Source: Paragonimus skrjabini miyazakii
Lineage: Eukaryota > Platyhelminthes > Trematoda > Plagiorchiida > Troglotrematidae
NCBI GenBank assembly: GCA_014338405.1
Contig: JTDE01002145.1
Coordinates: 31,884-95,883, forward strand
Length of the DNA stretch: 64,000 bases
Direction: 5' to 3'
Numbering within the stretch: the first letter of the stretch is position 1; each line of letters starts with the position of its first letter. The notes beneath the pieces are model-generated. The model ran no database searches. It saw only the letters and a list, made by a program, of their open reading frames with translations, and was not told the DNA's origin. The position numbers and the translations under genes are program-made. Shown one piece after another: positions 1-12,792 of this stretch.

Positions 1-617
1 ATGCATTTTACTGGATTCGGATCTGTCGTGCGTTCCGGTAAAAACAAAAACTCTATTGCGTAGGTTCCCAAAAACGAGGGCATCTTACCAACTAGACCAA
101 TAAACTCTGACATCGGCAGCCATGCCTCCAATGGTGTGCATATTTATTGACGGTTGGATCGTTGACTAACGGAAACGCTCCATCAAAACCCAATGGCTAG
201 TTCACAATTTTCTTGTTCACGTGATACACCCTGTATGCATGAGAAAGTTAAAAAAGAGAGAGTTATTCTAATAATGTTTGAAGTTTGATTTCTTGTTTTT
301 CAGTCGGTTTATATTCACTGATAAGAATTCGAGGATTTGGATGAACTGTGTGTATTATTTTTTCTTAAAAGAATACATTTAGTAGAACTAGCAAAGAAAC
401 AAAATCCTTTTAGTTGTAACACGGACAATGCGTTGTTTTGACAATAAATTAAATGGCCAGTTCACGTGATTAATGCACCTGACCGGAGGATGAGTGTCAA
501 TCAGACTGAGAAACCTAAACAGTTCTCCACTGAACTTTATTGTCTCAGCTAACAGCGCGCGTATTTTTCTATAAATAGACGGGAACACGGTTAACTTGTG
601 CTCCTCTTCCGTTTAAG
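1..617 (+). other. Presumed intron upstream of first visible exon
   Basis: No coding exon could be supported here. The stretch is AT-rich and ends in a good pyrimidine-rich acceptor just before 618. Because the first visible exon begins in the middle of a codon, upstream exons must lie before the window. Confidence 0.5.
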
Positions 618-785
618 CAACAACTACTCGCTCGGGGCCGGAATCGCTGAAAGTGAAAAATCGCATAATCGGTGCTCAACAACTGTTATGGTCACCACCA
701 GCCGGTGATCCACCAGATGTGATTGGATACAAAATTGTTCAGGTTGGCGGTCGTGAATCAGTCAACACTTCTAAGGAGACCAGAA
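618..785 (+). CDS. RPTP exon: FN3 domain B0, first half
   Basis: This exon encodes the N-terminal half of a fibronectin III domain. The reading starts in phase 1 after a pyrimidine-rich acceptor (CTCCTCTTCCGTTTAAG) and gives GPESLKVK, then the core tryptophan motif LLWSPP, then DVIGYKIVQ, the usual A, B and C strand pattern. It ends at AGAA|GTAAGC in phase 1. The length of 168 nt equals that of the B1 first-half exon at 12625, which supports the same split-domain design. A stop codon at 614-616 lies just inside the intron, so the frame is only open from the acceptor. There is no start codon or signal peptide, so this is an internal exon of the RPTP. Confidence 0.75.
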
Positions 786-3700
786 GTAAGCTACTAAAAA
801 ATCCAATCAAACAGATAGAAGAAATTGCTATTTCTTGTCATTTTCATCAAGCCATGATTTATAGTTTTGTAAGTTAGGCAGAGTGGTCAGACGCTGTCTA
901 ATATGAACCATCCCAGGTTGCTTACTCAGTCTGACTCATCGGTTGCTAAACCAAAACAGATTTCTATTATTTGTTATGCCAACAAAAATGTATGGGTGTC
1001 TGACAAATACAAAACGACGAACGTGTAGACTGCACGTAATTAGCTGATATTGTTTACTTCCGCATAAGACAAACATTTCGGATGTTGATCATGAGAACTC
1101 TCATTCAGATGGAGTCGTGATCAGCAGATTTCATTCAAAGGTCATCGAAAGTCAAATCATGGAATTGAAAAGAAGAGTTATGGCGTTATTGCGAACAGAA
1201 TCCGAGTCTAAGACATGCGTTCTTAACGGAATCCGTTGTACCCCCGTTATCTATTTATCGTCAGCGGCAATAAATTTTTCGAAATCATTGACATTGTGTT
1301 TATAAAAACAACTCCGTTAATATAACCATTCTTCTGACCTTCACTTTTCAGAGCGATATGTTTGCTAAGTTGACTGACCTTTCAGGAAATTATTATGATG
1401 CACTGCAAGTAACCCTGTATTTCCCATGTATCTCAATTCGTCAAACGTCCAGAAGAACAACGTACATCTGTTTAGTAAAGACGTAATTATTAAACCGGGG
1501 TGAAATAATCCACTGAAATGACCAGCTGAAGAGAAACATACCGAGGCAACTCCCCATATACATTCACTATTGCGATGAGTAGTGCGTTGTCAGAATATAC
1601 AAATTTATGGATAATCCTCTTGTGTATGCGTGACAGAAACAAAATTGCCCCTGGTTATGAACACGTAAATCTACTGACGGATGTCTGAAACCGGAACAAT
1701 TTTCCACTGAGATACTGCTCAAATAGATAACGATTAAGAAGACTATTACGAACAAATGAGTGTCTTTGTTAACTTTGGCATGTCAAGTACAATATGTCGG
1801 TCTCTTTGAGATACTAGATCTCCTTGACAACATACTTCTTAACACAACACACACAATTAAAATCTTCGGATGTGAGGAAAATGTAAGCAGTTTGATAGTC
1901 AGGAAGTACTTTGATAATTGTACGAGTTCAATGTTTCGGAGAAGTTACTTTTAGATAAATGTGAACGTCGTGCGCTCAATGGCAAGTCTACAGAAGGCAC
2001 GCAGACACAATACCTGAGACGGTAAGTAGATCATGCGGCAGAACGAAAATAAAATCAACCACTAGAGAGTAGGTTGTGTTCATCTGTTGTGTTTAGACCG
2101 CCAAAATTTATGTGACATCTGGCTGTATACCTTATGGGAGATGGTGGTTAACGAAGTTGGGTAGTGTGAATGTTGGTTTCGTCGTCGTTAGACTAAAGTA
2201 ACCACAAATAATGCACCTGACGAGGAATGTTTTAGGAAGACTGTCATGCGGATGATAATGTGGTCTTTCTTGTTACTCAGTGGTTTGGTTGAACTTCAAT
2301 GTTAGCTGTTTGAGACTAGTCAGATTTTTCATGTGCACTGAAGTCACTTCATTATATGTCTAGTAAGTCCGAGTCAGGGCTACCTCTCTTGGTTAGACAG
2401 TAACCGGTTACAAGTTCACATTACTGGTGTTTTTGGTCCATTGTGATATTCCACAACCGCACTGTGGATGCCGCACTAAGAAGCGGACAAGCAGCACGAA
2501 GATATTCAACTCAAAGATGCCGTGGAATGCAACACAAGAAAATCAGACTACCTGTAGAATCTACTCTGCGTTTCACTTCATAGGTCAGCTTGTTATCACT
2601 AGAACTTAACACCCCGAGGTCAAATCAAACTGATAACGACCGTAAAAAGCTCGGTAATGTTTCTATAATAGATATCAACATAGATATCAACAAACACATA
2701 TGAGTGGATATATGGAATAAATATGAAATGTCACAAACGTTCGAAATGATACGTCCCGAAAGAATTTTTACCGTCAGCGGTCAACCCTAAACAGAGAATG
2801 TTAAAATTCAGGATGGCGGCCAAAGGATGGGCATATTTGTTTCATAAAACATACTACTCACAAAAAGGTAGAGTAGGCGGTGAGTAAATAGGCAACCCAA
2901 ACGGATGTTACACTACCTTAGTAGTAAAAAATTAAAACGGGACGGTTCAGTGGTTTTTTTCAAAGACATCTACCTTAATTCCAAAAAGAACAAGCAGTGG
3001 GAGTCACAAAGGTGAGTAGCAGTGTGCATGCAACTGCTGAATTCTCGCTGATGCTTGTTGCCAGTGTGATTCCATAGGATCTCGATGGCGTAAACGGTTA
3101 ATTTCGAAAAACAATTTGTGAATAATTGTTGTTTATTTTTTACTATCAGCGTTCAATACTGCCACAAGAACTTCCTAATACCGGCCAAATCGGTTACGAT
3201 TCTGCCGACGGTTGGATTAAAGGTAGTGGAGTACAGTGACATTAGATGGGCTTATTCTCGTTTTACTAACTACATAAAAGTGTCGCTGGAAAAACAACAC
3301 AAATGAAAACAACACAGTCAATTAAAAGGTATGGTTTGATAGAGGTAGTGAAGTTTAACTCTGTTTGTGCCATGAAATTGATTCGATCAGAGGTTGTGAG
3401 GTTTTCAACCGTTTACACATTAACTATAGTAAAAAGCTGTCCTTAGAGCTATTCAAGAGCGCCGTTCATGGCTGAAGTTGGAAATGAATTCCCGTCCACG
3501 TGTTTGCAAGGTGTGAGTATTTATTACGAGGTCACTGACTATGCACTGGACTGGACACCTTACCTCACCGGAAATGTCAAAATCGCTCGTCTGTTACCAG
3601 TGCATATGACCATGAAACTAAATCGTATAGCCACCGATGCAAGTCAAGTAGATTACTGTAGATCTGTGACATCATATTCATAGCCTTTATGGCCTTAGTG

Positions 3701-4145
3701 TTCTCGGCGACTTTCAAAACTACAAGCCCGTACTTGGTTTTCCGGCTTATGTATAGACGCCCAGATAAACTGCAAATTTGTTTCATGTTTTTGATCTAGA
3801 CAAGCACTGTTTGTTCAACGGTTTTTACGGTAAACGTTTCTTACTTCAATTGGTAGTCCTGCTTGTCTGTCACAGAAAGCGGCAATCCACCAACTGGAAG
3901 TGATTGAGTTTGAAACGCGCCTTCTGGCATTGGAGTATTAATATTGATTTAATAGTGTTTAGCTAAGGTTGGACAAACCGGGTTGCATACGGCATCAGTT
4001 GTTGCAGTATTTGATATTTCGCTTTGCTGTACGCGCATTATTATTTCATACTCTGCAGAATTTTACACAACCCCATCTTCTTATCACGGTCTTTCCTATC
4101 AGTTCATTCATTTTGCTTCTGATTACTGTTTGTTTTTCTGTTCAG
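786..4145 (+). other. Intron, 3.4 kb
   Basis: This interval separates the two halves of FN3 B0. It holds short open frames without recognisable domains. I see no clear repeat or transposon protein in it. Confidence 0.6.
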
Positions 4146-4259
4146 GCTACTATTTTTTTGCTCTCCAACCATGCGAAACATACACATATAACGTGTGCGC
4201 TATCTATTCAACTTCTCCTAGTCAGTGTTCATCTGTACAGCAACAGGCGTTTTGTTCAA
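4146..4259 (+). CDS. RPTP exon: FN3 domain B0, second half
   Basis: This exon encodes the C-terminal half of the same FN3 domain. After a long pyrimidine tract and TTCAG acceptor it reads YYFFALQPCETYTYNVCAIY, the typical FN3 E and F strands with the L-PC-TY motif and alternating Y-N-V-A. It begins and ends in phase 1 and the donor is A|GTGAGT. Joined to the 785 end, the codon at the junction is AGC (Ser). It is 114 nt, slightly shorter than the 123-nt second halves of B1, B2 and B3, so B0 is the most diverged member of the type B series. Confidence 0.75.
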
Positions 4260-5265
4260 GTGAGTCATTTAGTCTGAACTATTAACTGAACAGTTTGTAA
4301 TAACTAGCATATCAATAGTAAATAGCTCAACTGATTCGACCGGACATGACATGATCCGAGCACAACGAACATCCTTGTTCCGACATCTTCTCCCCGGAAC
4401 GGGATGATTACACAACATATTAATCGATCTCCATAATGAAGCTACCTATGCTTTTGGTATCAAATTATTTGATTACCTTGATATACGGTAGATTATGGCA
4501 GGCCTAAACTGGAAGAACTTCAAGAGGATTCTTACATTTTTTAAATGATACGCCCTATTAACTATAGATCAGTTGGTCAGATTAATATTGATACTGATAA
4601 ATCCCTCTCAGGACTAGCAGCTTCCAACTTTCATGGCGATTGATTACTGAACATTGAATCTATCTTAGTGATTTTCGGCTACAGTTGACAATAGATCATT
4701 TACAATCAATAGTGATCCCAGAGTTGAACCAAGATCTATTGGATACAAAATGCTTCAGCCAGCGCAAATACCTATGGTTTTACAAATGCACCAAAACTTC
4801 GCTGTTATTCCATGTCGGCTGGTCAGGCACGTAAGCTATCGTGAACTTAATTCAGTAGACTATGATCCAGACCCCTACAAGTAACCTCAAGGTGGTATTT
4901 TGTGAAGCCCACTCTTACAACGAAACCCTGATTCATTCTGCTACCGTGACATAGTGGTAAGGCTTATTCGTTGCATCGATCCGAAGGGATAACTTGACTA
5001 GAACTTTGACCGTTCCAGGTCCAACCTTGTCAGACAGGCCAAAGAGGAGAGGTCAGATGAAAAGCAGATGCATTCATAGAATCCCATGTTGCACTATTGG
5101 CCACGTAGGCATGCTAAGGTAGTGAGGTACGAGCCTATGGACATACAGTAGAACTATTTTTATAGTTTCGGTACTGCTGTCTTCCGTATCAGAAAGGAGG
5201 GGTTTTGAGAAGGTATCTTCAACCAACCAACACACCGGTTACCTGACGGCTAGCTGTGACCGCCA
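4260..5265 (+). other. Intron stretch before LINE-1
   Basis: No exon is supported here. The part from about 4,700 onward may include the non-coding 5' region of the LINE that follows, because its base composition resembles that element, but no boundary or target duplication could be found. Confidence 0.35.
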
Positions 5266-8200
5266 GTGTATTATCCAGTACGGCCGAGAAACATCCAAAA
5301 CCGTGATACAGCTTCGAATAGGTTTAACTTGCGTAGCAGTGCTCAGAATCAGATATTAATGGTTTACTTACTGCGCCCTCCGGCTAGACAAGTCTGCCAC
5401 TGTCAGGTGAGTCAGACTCTTGCATCATTGGTTCCAGGGAGAGTCCCTCAAGAAAACCCTCTATCCGGTTGTCCCGCAGGCGATACGTTTGAGTCCAAGG
5501 TTCAGGGTGGAGTCCTGCAGGTCAACACCCTGCCGCGACATAAACGACCTAGAAGTATCAGAAATTGTTGTCTTCCAAGCAGCGACTATAGCCATCCACC
5601 ACGACGTTTTCCTTCTATTTTACCCTAAAGGTTTCCTGTCATCTCTGTACATTCATGCGATAATTGTTTTCAGAAGCCAAGACATTTGTCACCTTCAATG
5701 TTTGCACTCTCAGACAAGTTGGTCAGCGAGCTACCTTGGAAAGTACTCTCTCAGGTCTGAAGCTCGATGTTTACTGCGTGTCGGAAAATCGAGTCTGCGA
5801 TTCCAGCACCGTTAATCATTTGGGCGCACCACCAGACAACTGTCCATTCAAGCGACTCTCTATCAGGGTTTCTGGTCACGCCGGAGCTGAATCTCGTGGT
5901 CAAGCTGGAATAGGAATCGCACTGAGGTCCAAAGCAAAACAGTGATTGCTGTATTGGATCCCAGTGGTCAGTCACGCATACTCTGTCAAACCCTATATAT
6001 CAGTTGAAATCTGTCAACACAAATCACAAGAGCGTTGTATATTTATTATATCAGTGTAAACTTCAAAGAACAGGTGTTTGGATGTTAACAAAGATGCGTT
6101 CTATCACACCCTCGCTGGCCCTCATAAGTAAACTAAACACTCCGAAATCATTATACTAGCCGGTGATTTGAATAATCAGTTTGGTCGTCTTTCCCCAGAG
6201 AAGAAGCGGCTTGGAGGTATCTTTGGTGTCCGGACACAACGCACCGACAATGACGAAAGTCTGCTGTAGCTGTCCGCCCCTCACGGTCTCTATATTTTGA
6301 GCACCGCGTTCCAACACAGGAAGAGACTTTGATTTACATGGAGACCCCTCTGTACTTCTCAGCCATGGGCGCAAAAAAATCATATAACAGTCGGTTATAG
6401 GTGGTGCCCCTTTGTTAAAGACTATCGTACCTTTTGGAGCAACCATCTGGACTCGGATGCTGTTGTGCGTTCCCATTTCGTTTTATCATTTGCACAGGCC
6501 GTGTCCGATGAGAAAACCTAACGAACACAAGGAACAATCAAAGAAACTATGAAAGCCTGCCTTGAAGAGATATGTTCCGAAAGAGGTGTTCAGTTACGAC
6601 ACAACTGGATTTCTGTTACGTCGATTAGCCTCATGAAATGCGCCGATCGATTCCACATGGTTCTCAGACTGACGACGAAGTTCAAAATCTTAAGCGCAAG
6701 CTGACAAAAAGCTTACGTGAAGACCGTGAGCGCCATTTGGTCAAATACTGGAAAGAGATGGAAAGAACCTTTTAATCTGGGGATAGCAGAAGGCTGGTTT
6801 TACCTGATCCGTGGTTGTACTGGCTGTCGAGTCGGTGAAAGTGGGACCATATGTGAAAATAATGGTCTACTTATTACCAGCCAGTTACACCGACCTGATA
6901 GTCGGGCTATACAGTCTGAGGAACAGTTCATCTAGGCTCAACCGAACCATGCAAACATTGGGGCCGGAGTGACTAGTTATTGCGTTCCAGATGGTTCTCC
7001 GTCGGAAGCAGATGTGACCCTGGAGTTTAAGTTAATGAAGCATATCGAGGCTCCTGAAACAGATCTGCTCTCTCTTCCTTTCTTCAGAGATGAAGAGGGA
7101 AGGCCGATATCAGAACTGATGTAATTCCGCCAGACGGTTTGGAAAACTGGGGAGGCACCTTGTGATTGGTGCTTATCAACAGGAATTCCCGTTTCCTAAA
7201 AGGGGCCCGAAGTCTATATGATAACCGCAAAGGCATCGGTCTAATATCTGGTGCGTCCAGGTTACGCAGTGGCATTACGGTACTTCGGCTCAGTACACCC
7301 AGAGAAAGTCAGAGACGAGGAGAACAGGCAGAATTTTGATCCAGTCGATAGTGTGTTGATCACATTTATACCCTGCGACGGATCTTGGAACATCGGCACT
7401 GTTACAAACAGCCGACAGTCGTGATTTTTTGAACCTGAATGCTGCTTTCGATTCAGTTGCTCGCAACGTTTTCTGAAGCTGTTTTCTTCGCTAAAGAGTA
7501 CCATGAAAATACGTGAATTTATTGAGATCATTGCATGTTTACTTTGCAAGCAGGGTGAGAGTTTACGAACAACTGTCTCAGGCGTTCATCACTTCTAGTG
7601 GTGTTCGTCAGGGGTGTCCGATTTCCCCCTTCCTGTTCAATTTTGTCATGGACGACATTCTGGAGGGTGCGCTCGGGGAGTCAAGTTAACTTGAAGTTGA
7701 GCTTCTTCCTGGCCCTAGATTGACCGATCTGGAGTATGCGGACGATATTATCTTACTTAGCCCCTCTGCCAAAGACATACAGACCATGCTGAACAGGGTG
7801 AGTAACCGGGCAGATTTGTATGGAATGCACTTTGCACTTTCAAACTGTAAAGTGTTGCTTCAAAACTGAGGCATTTTCACTCCTACTTTCTTCATTGCAG
7901 GTAATCCGCTTGAGACTGTGGACACTTTCACATACTTGAGTAGCACTATCCCGTCAGCTTTTAATAATGCTTTTGAGATGTCAACGAGGATAATAAAAGC
8001 ACAACTTGCCTTTTGCCAACTTGCATCATTTGTGGTGTCGGAAAAATGTCCGGTTGTAGGTGGAAGGAAGAATACATAACTCTTGCATACGTTCTGTTTT
8101 GTTCTATGGATCGGAAACGCGGCCTGTTCGCCACGAAGATATCAACATACTCGTTGTGGTTGACCTTCGTTGTTTCCACCAATTATCCCTCATTAAATGG

Positions 8201-8708
8201 ACCGATCGCATGGGCAACATAACCCATCGCCGTCGCGTAATCTGTAACTTTCGGGACGCGCAATAAATTGTCAGATAATCGCGTTGCACAGACTACGATG
8301 GTTGGGTCACGCATGTTGGCGTTCGCCATACCGACCATTATATAATGAAACTGCCAACAGTTGGGTGAAACCACATGGTGGTCAAGCAACAGCATGGTCA
8401 CGAAATCTGAAGATCTTGACAGTTCCATCGAGCAAAGTGAGTAGGTTTCTCCTACCTGGCTGAGATCCACGTGATTACTGTAACCACTGGTTAGAAACGC
8501 CACTGGAGGTGGCAGTGTATCGCAGTCAATGGCGTGTCTGCAGTCATACCATTTCTTGTTCGATCACTTAGTGTTATTTTTATTTATTATTATTACTGTA
8601 TAATCTACTAGGATATTTTGTGTTACTCTTGAGGTGAGCAGCGTCCTGAGCTGCAGCATCTCCTGGTCAAGCTCATGGCTGTTATGACGATGCCTATAAT
8701 GATGATGC
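5266..8708 (+). mobile_element. LINE-1: decayed non-LTR retrotransposon, sense strand, RTE-like
   Basis: This is a broken copy of an autonomous retrotransposon in the intron before FN3 A1. An endonuclease start is visible at about 5,670-5,945 (TFNVCTLRQVGQRATLE, then DVYCVSENRV and GIGIALRSKA). The middle is full of frameshifts. The reverse transcriptase palm is recognisable at about 7,600-7,870, with VRQGCPISPFLFNFVMDD, LEYADDIILL (catalytic YADD at 7735-7746) and LSNCKVLLQ. C-terminal motifs follow (VLFYGSETRP near 8,100, then a decayed WLGH and WLETPLEVAVYRSQWR tail near 8,290-8,540). Several in-frame stops make it inactive. The 3' end is placed at the short TATAATGATGATG run near 8,696-8,708, as in LINE-2. 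The 5' end is uncertain. RTE-clade assignment is an inference. Confidence 0.8.
7600..7870 (+). pseudogene. Reverse transcriptase palm of LINE-1 (broken)
   Basis: The fragment contains the two best conserved reverse transcriptase blocks: QGCPISPFLFNF and the YADD catalytic box. A stop codon interrupts the frame at about 7,687-7,689 and another follows KVLLQN near 7,867. No complete protein could come from it. Its reading direction is the same as the host gene. Confidence 0.8.
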
Positions 8709-9262
8709 GGATTTCCATCTATGATTAATTTCATGCTTATTTGATATAGTTAGCCACAGACAGGTTGAAATTGGATGGGTTCATTTTGTGAAATCACATT
8801 TATCTCATTATGAGCGCCCATTCATTGTCGACGCCCCCCGTAACGGCCGTCGTGTTGATAACATCTTCAGTTAATGACGGGACCATTGACTATGGGCATG
8901 TTAATGTTGATTGCCTGAGTTTTGATATAGAGTTGTAACTTATCATTTTCTGCCTGCTGCCTTACTTCATGCTTAAGATAGATCTTCTGTTGCCTCTTAA
9001 CATCGACTGACAGTCAAGAATGAATATGAACTGCCAGTGCATTTCTGCTGATAGTGATGACGATGATGTCGATGCTAAGCACTGCCCATGCTCAATAAGA
9101 AACCATTCAGCAAAATGAACGAAGATTTCGGAAACTGAAACATCTCAAACAAAGTCACTATAAATGGATAAAAAAGACACTACAGTAGATTGAGTTGTAC
9201 ACTTCTATTCAACTACATTCCTATAACTGTCCACCGTTTTATGGGAGCTTTTATTATTGCAG
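8709..9262 (+). other. Intron stretch after LINE-1
   Basis: There is no supported exon. A short run of GATGATG-like triplets occurs near 9,050-9,075, which could be the tail of another retroposed fragment. Confidence 0.4.
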
Positions 9263-9343
9263 TTTTTATGCCCAAGGCGTTAAATGTTACAAAGTTAACC
9301 TTGTAGCCATTTTCTCCGAAGCTCCGGTTAAATATGGTTGTCA
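9263..9343 (+). pseudogene. Possible relic FN3 half-exon
   Basis: After a plausible acceptor (TTTTATTATTGCAG) the open frame reads FYAQGVKCYKVNLVAIFSEA, then PVKYG. The spacing Y-x-V-x-L-x-A matches the F strand of the neighbouring FN3 exons (YTYNVCAIY in B0, YLIRVRAVD in A1). The start phase (one base completing a codon) does not match the phase-1 end of the B0 exon at 4259, no first-half partner was found, and only a weak donor (T|GTGAAT) precedes the stop at 9381-9383. It may be a decayed exon left from an older domain; a chance match cannot be excluded. Confidence 0.3.
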
Positions 9344-9534
9344 TTGTGAATTGAACACTCTTCATTATGCACTGAAGCATTAGTTCGAGCGTTCATCTCG
9401 TTAAGTCTCTTTGCAATAACTCACACTGTAATATACACTGTATTTTAGCTGGGAATAGATCAAATCGAACGTAGAATGTGTAAATACTCTGATCGGGTTC
9501 TTCAGTGGCTTCCATTATTCGCTTTTTATTTTAG

Positions 9535-9834
9535 TGCCAAACGCTCCACAAAATCTGCGAATTATTAACCACACAGTCAATTCAACCAAAATTGAATGGG
9601 ATACACCCCCTGAGGCTTTCGGTCTCAATGTTTCTGAATACCTCCTGATCATCCAAAACATCTCGTCGAGCTTGGTACACACATTGAACTATACTGTTCC
9701 CAGTTCATCTAAGACATTCACTCTGAGTACGAATCCATGCACCCTCTACCTCATTCGTGTTCGTGCTGTGGACCAAAGGCACAAGGTCAAAAGCGACTCG
9801 TCAAATACGATCACATTCGTGTCAAGCGCAAATG
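9535..9834 (+). CDS. RPTP exon: FN3 domain A1
   Basis: This single exon encodes a whole FN3 domain of about 100 residues in the RPTP ectodomain. It reads PNAPQNLRII, the core KIEWDTPP, FGLNVSEYLLI, a CTLYLIRVRAVD F-strand and a terminal SNTITFV. Several N-glycosylation sequons (NHT, NST, NVS, NIS, NYT) fit an extracellular position. It starts after TTTTATTTTAG in phase 1 and ends at AATG|GTAAGT in phase 1, so it is symmetric. It is the founder-like member of the type A series; A2 and A3 share its APQNLR start and its NVS-[EK]-[YF] segment. Confidence 0.88.
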
Positions 9835-12624
9835 GTAAGTGGAAATTTATGCAAATACATTGAGGTCCTCTGCAAATCTATTTGCTCAAGGTTCTCATGC
9901 TGTTCCCTGAGATACATAGTTACAGTGCTTATTCATTTAGCTAACACCTCTGAAATAATTATTTCCATATGTTTAAGTACAATGTTCAGAAACTCTTAAG
10001 GTAGACAATAAAAATCTGAACAAAAAGTCGAACAGTGAGGCAGGATGGACATCAATGCTAATCTCCCTTGTAACTGCTTCATGATTTCTATTACTCCATC
10101 ACCGCCTTGGTGCATGTGGCTTCCTAGTTGCAGATTTCAATAGGCAAGCGTGCGTATATAGTCTCGCTAGTACTTCTTCACCGTGATCAATTTATGGTTG
10201 GCTGGATTGGTTTTTGTGAATATTCTTAACAGCAAGAATCACTAAACTTCGGAGTATAGATCCAGATTCCAAACGTAAACGAAAGTTAACGACGAAAGTA
10301 CGAAACTTGCCTATGTCAGGAATAATACACGTTTATGCATGTGGAGAGATTCTTGGTTCCTTAAAAAATTGTTACATTTATGAAAGTTGCTGTAGGCTGC
10401 TGTCTTTACCGTAGTTTGATGATGTGAAAATTGGGAATACCACGCCTGCAGACATAAAGAACGTAACATATCGAAGAGCTTCCACCGACTTTCTCAGAGC
10501 ATCCTAGTCACCGATAACCTTACGAAATGGAAAACTAGGAAGATCGTACCGTTAATGAACAAGCTGATGTGTGTCCAAGATATCAAAATTGCTTCCCATC
10601 ACTAAACTAGTTGATTGATTAGGCGGACCAAAAATTATCATGAATCATGGAACTCTGTGTTGTCGGCACTCACCGTAACATCGCATCAGTTCGATTTGCC
10701 TTTCCATCAATCACCCTTCTCCCCGTAAAGCCTGTCCGTCAGCTGACAGCGTACGCGAGGAAATGCTTTCTTTCTGTCCTCATTGTTTAGGTCTACAATG
10801 GCAATATCGAACGTGTGATTCTTTTGTTGTATCAGGCATAAAGTCGTTATTGTTGGACCAGTCTTGTATTTCTGGCACTGGATACTGGTTTTTAAAGTGG
10901 TTGTTTCCGCGATCTGTTCTTTGAGACACTGGTAACTACCTCCAGGAATACTGGATGCTGAGGTACCTGTGAAAAGAACGACAGCCGCTTTAAAACGACG
11001 CCGTTGTTTTTAAGTAAAGTAAAGCCTAGCTTTAGCCACCATAGGTATGGGCTTGCAAACTTGGATGAATAACTAGGATCTAAGTAGTTTATGACAATCC
11101 GTGTTATAGTCATTCGTTATTCTTTCTCGTGTGATACGCACTTCGTGACTGTCGCGTTGCCGTACGATCGTGTAGTGGAGCGTATGATGGTGAACGTATT
11201 GTCAATGGGTCGATTTTGCACGCATTTGGAATCCAGTGTTTGTGTTGACTAACTTGTGAGTAGTACACAGGTGAAGCGGCCGGTCCTAATTTTCATTGAC
11301 TGTATTAATGCCTTATGGTCTGAGGATTCTGGGTCAGGTTATCTAGTCGCGCTCCCCCCTAGGTTTAGTCTCCGAAAAGACAAAATTAGTAACTAACCAG
11401 CCTAAAGCAGTTGTCCACAGAACTGGTTCTTTGTATCGTCTAGGTGACACATGGTACCGCCATAAACATTAAGAGAAATCGCAGAGTTACTTCCACCGAG
11501 TCACGGACGTATGGGCATTATTCCAGTACGCAGCTTCGCAGTTTGCCTATGAGCAAATAACTTATGAAGTCAGCAACTGCGAAATAGCCAGCGTGCTACC
11601 TTCTGCTGGATAACCGGCCTTGTAAAAAGTCGACCTGCCGCCTGCTTCTGTAAGCTTACTTTGGTGTGTAGACCTTATCGTAGCAGTGTCGTAGCAGCTC
11701 ATGTTTATCACGATGTGAGCAATGAAGAGGTCCAGTTATCTGATGCTGCATCGATTTAGCATGTCCATGTCCAAACGGGCATGCCTGAGGTTGGCCTGAG
11801 GGGTACCGAATACAGCGTGTATGCGTGTGTGGTATGACATCTTTTTCACCAACTGTGTTTGATTGTTTTATGAACATCAACGCTATGTTGTGCACCTCAT
11901 GGAATGTAGCAAAATTAGTCAGTCTCTTGTTTTCGGATTCTCTTATCAAGTCCATTCCAAAAAACAGCTGTTTTCTATGTGTAGTATAGTCCGAGAGAAC
12001 TCTGACACGCCATTTTGATAAATTTTGTCATTGAAAACAGGTCAAGGTGGAAACAAGCCACCCGAGAAAGTGTTTATTTATTTATCGTCTGGCAGTGATC
12101 ACAACTGAACCAGTTAAGGGGCTAACGTCTGGCAATGATCACAACTGAACCAGTTAAGGGGCTAACGGTATGGATACCAGTGATGAATGAGCCCGCAGCC
12201 TAGGTGCTCCATATATTACGTTACGGTGTTTTGCCTAACAGTGTAAATTTAATTTTGTTTTCAAGTATTTGCAACCAGCCACTTCCAGTTGAACGGCACT
12301 CTGTTCCACTTTTGTTAATGTCTCAGGATTCATCATTCTTCCCACTGTCCATAACATTTTAGTAGTCATGTTGCAGTCGTTCAGCGTGCTAGAGTGAAGT
12401 ACTACCAGACAGTTACCGCCAACACCGTGAGCAGCAGTCATCTACCTCCAATTCGCTGCACCTGTTGACCATATAGGAATAACAGAATCTATTCAGATGT
12501 TAAACGATTTTTGAAATGACAACAGCGGCCTTCACAAAAAAGTGGTCTTCGATCTGCCTTTGTGTGCTTGTCCAAGTGAAGTGGACCTTAACTGTCTTTA
12601 CCGCTTATGTTTCTTATTACACAG
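9835..12624 (+). other. Intron, 2.8 kb
   Basis: There is no supported exon. It contains a two-copy 40-bp tandem repeat (12086-12165). A 99-codon antisense open frame at 11656-11955 has no recognisable domain. Confidence 0.5.
12086..12165. repeat. 40-bp tandem duplication, two copies
   Basis: The unit beginning CGTCTGGCAGTGATCACAAC is repeated directly at 12126 with one visible mismatch (CAGTG versus CAATG). It lies inside an intron. Confidence 0.9.
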
Positions 12625-12792
12625 TACCCGGTAAGCCGCGAGATGTCTCCGTGGTAAATGTGAGACCAGGCTGTCAACAGTTATCGTGGAAACAACCAGA
12701 TGACATAAGTTGCAGACATATGTACATGATTGAACAAACTCTAAGCGGTTCTGCGACAGCAGCATTCTTCTACGCAGCCTCAAATGAATCTA
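12625..12792 (+). CDS. RPTP exon: FN3 domain B1, first half
   Basis: This exon encodes the N-terminal half of an FN3 domain: VPGKPRDVSVVNVRPG, then LSWKQP and HMYMIEQ, ending AASNES. It follows a pyrimidine-rich tract and TTACACAG acceptor in phase 1 and ends at TCTA|GTAAGT in phase 1. The sequence closely parallels the B2 exon at 24096 (VPGxPxxxSVxNVRP, QxLSWKxPD, YMIEQ), so the two are paralogous by tandem duplication. An in-exon GGTAAGCC near 12,630 could act as a cryptic donor, but use of it would remove the domain. Confidence 0.88.

Noticed and set aside
3468..3683. 71-codon plus-strand frame with YYEVTDYALDW, tested as an FN3 piece
   Set aside because: The tryptophan and tyrosine spacing does not fit FN3, and the two halves of B0 already join directly in phase.
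11656..11955. 99-codon antisense frame
   Set aside because: No recognisable motif or splice context; kept as intron.
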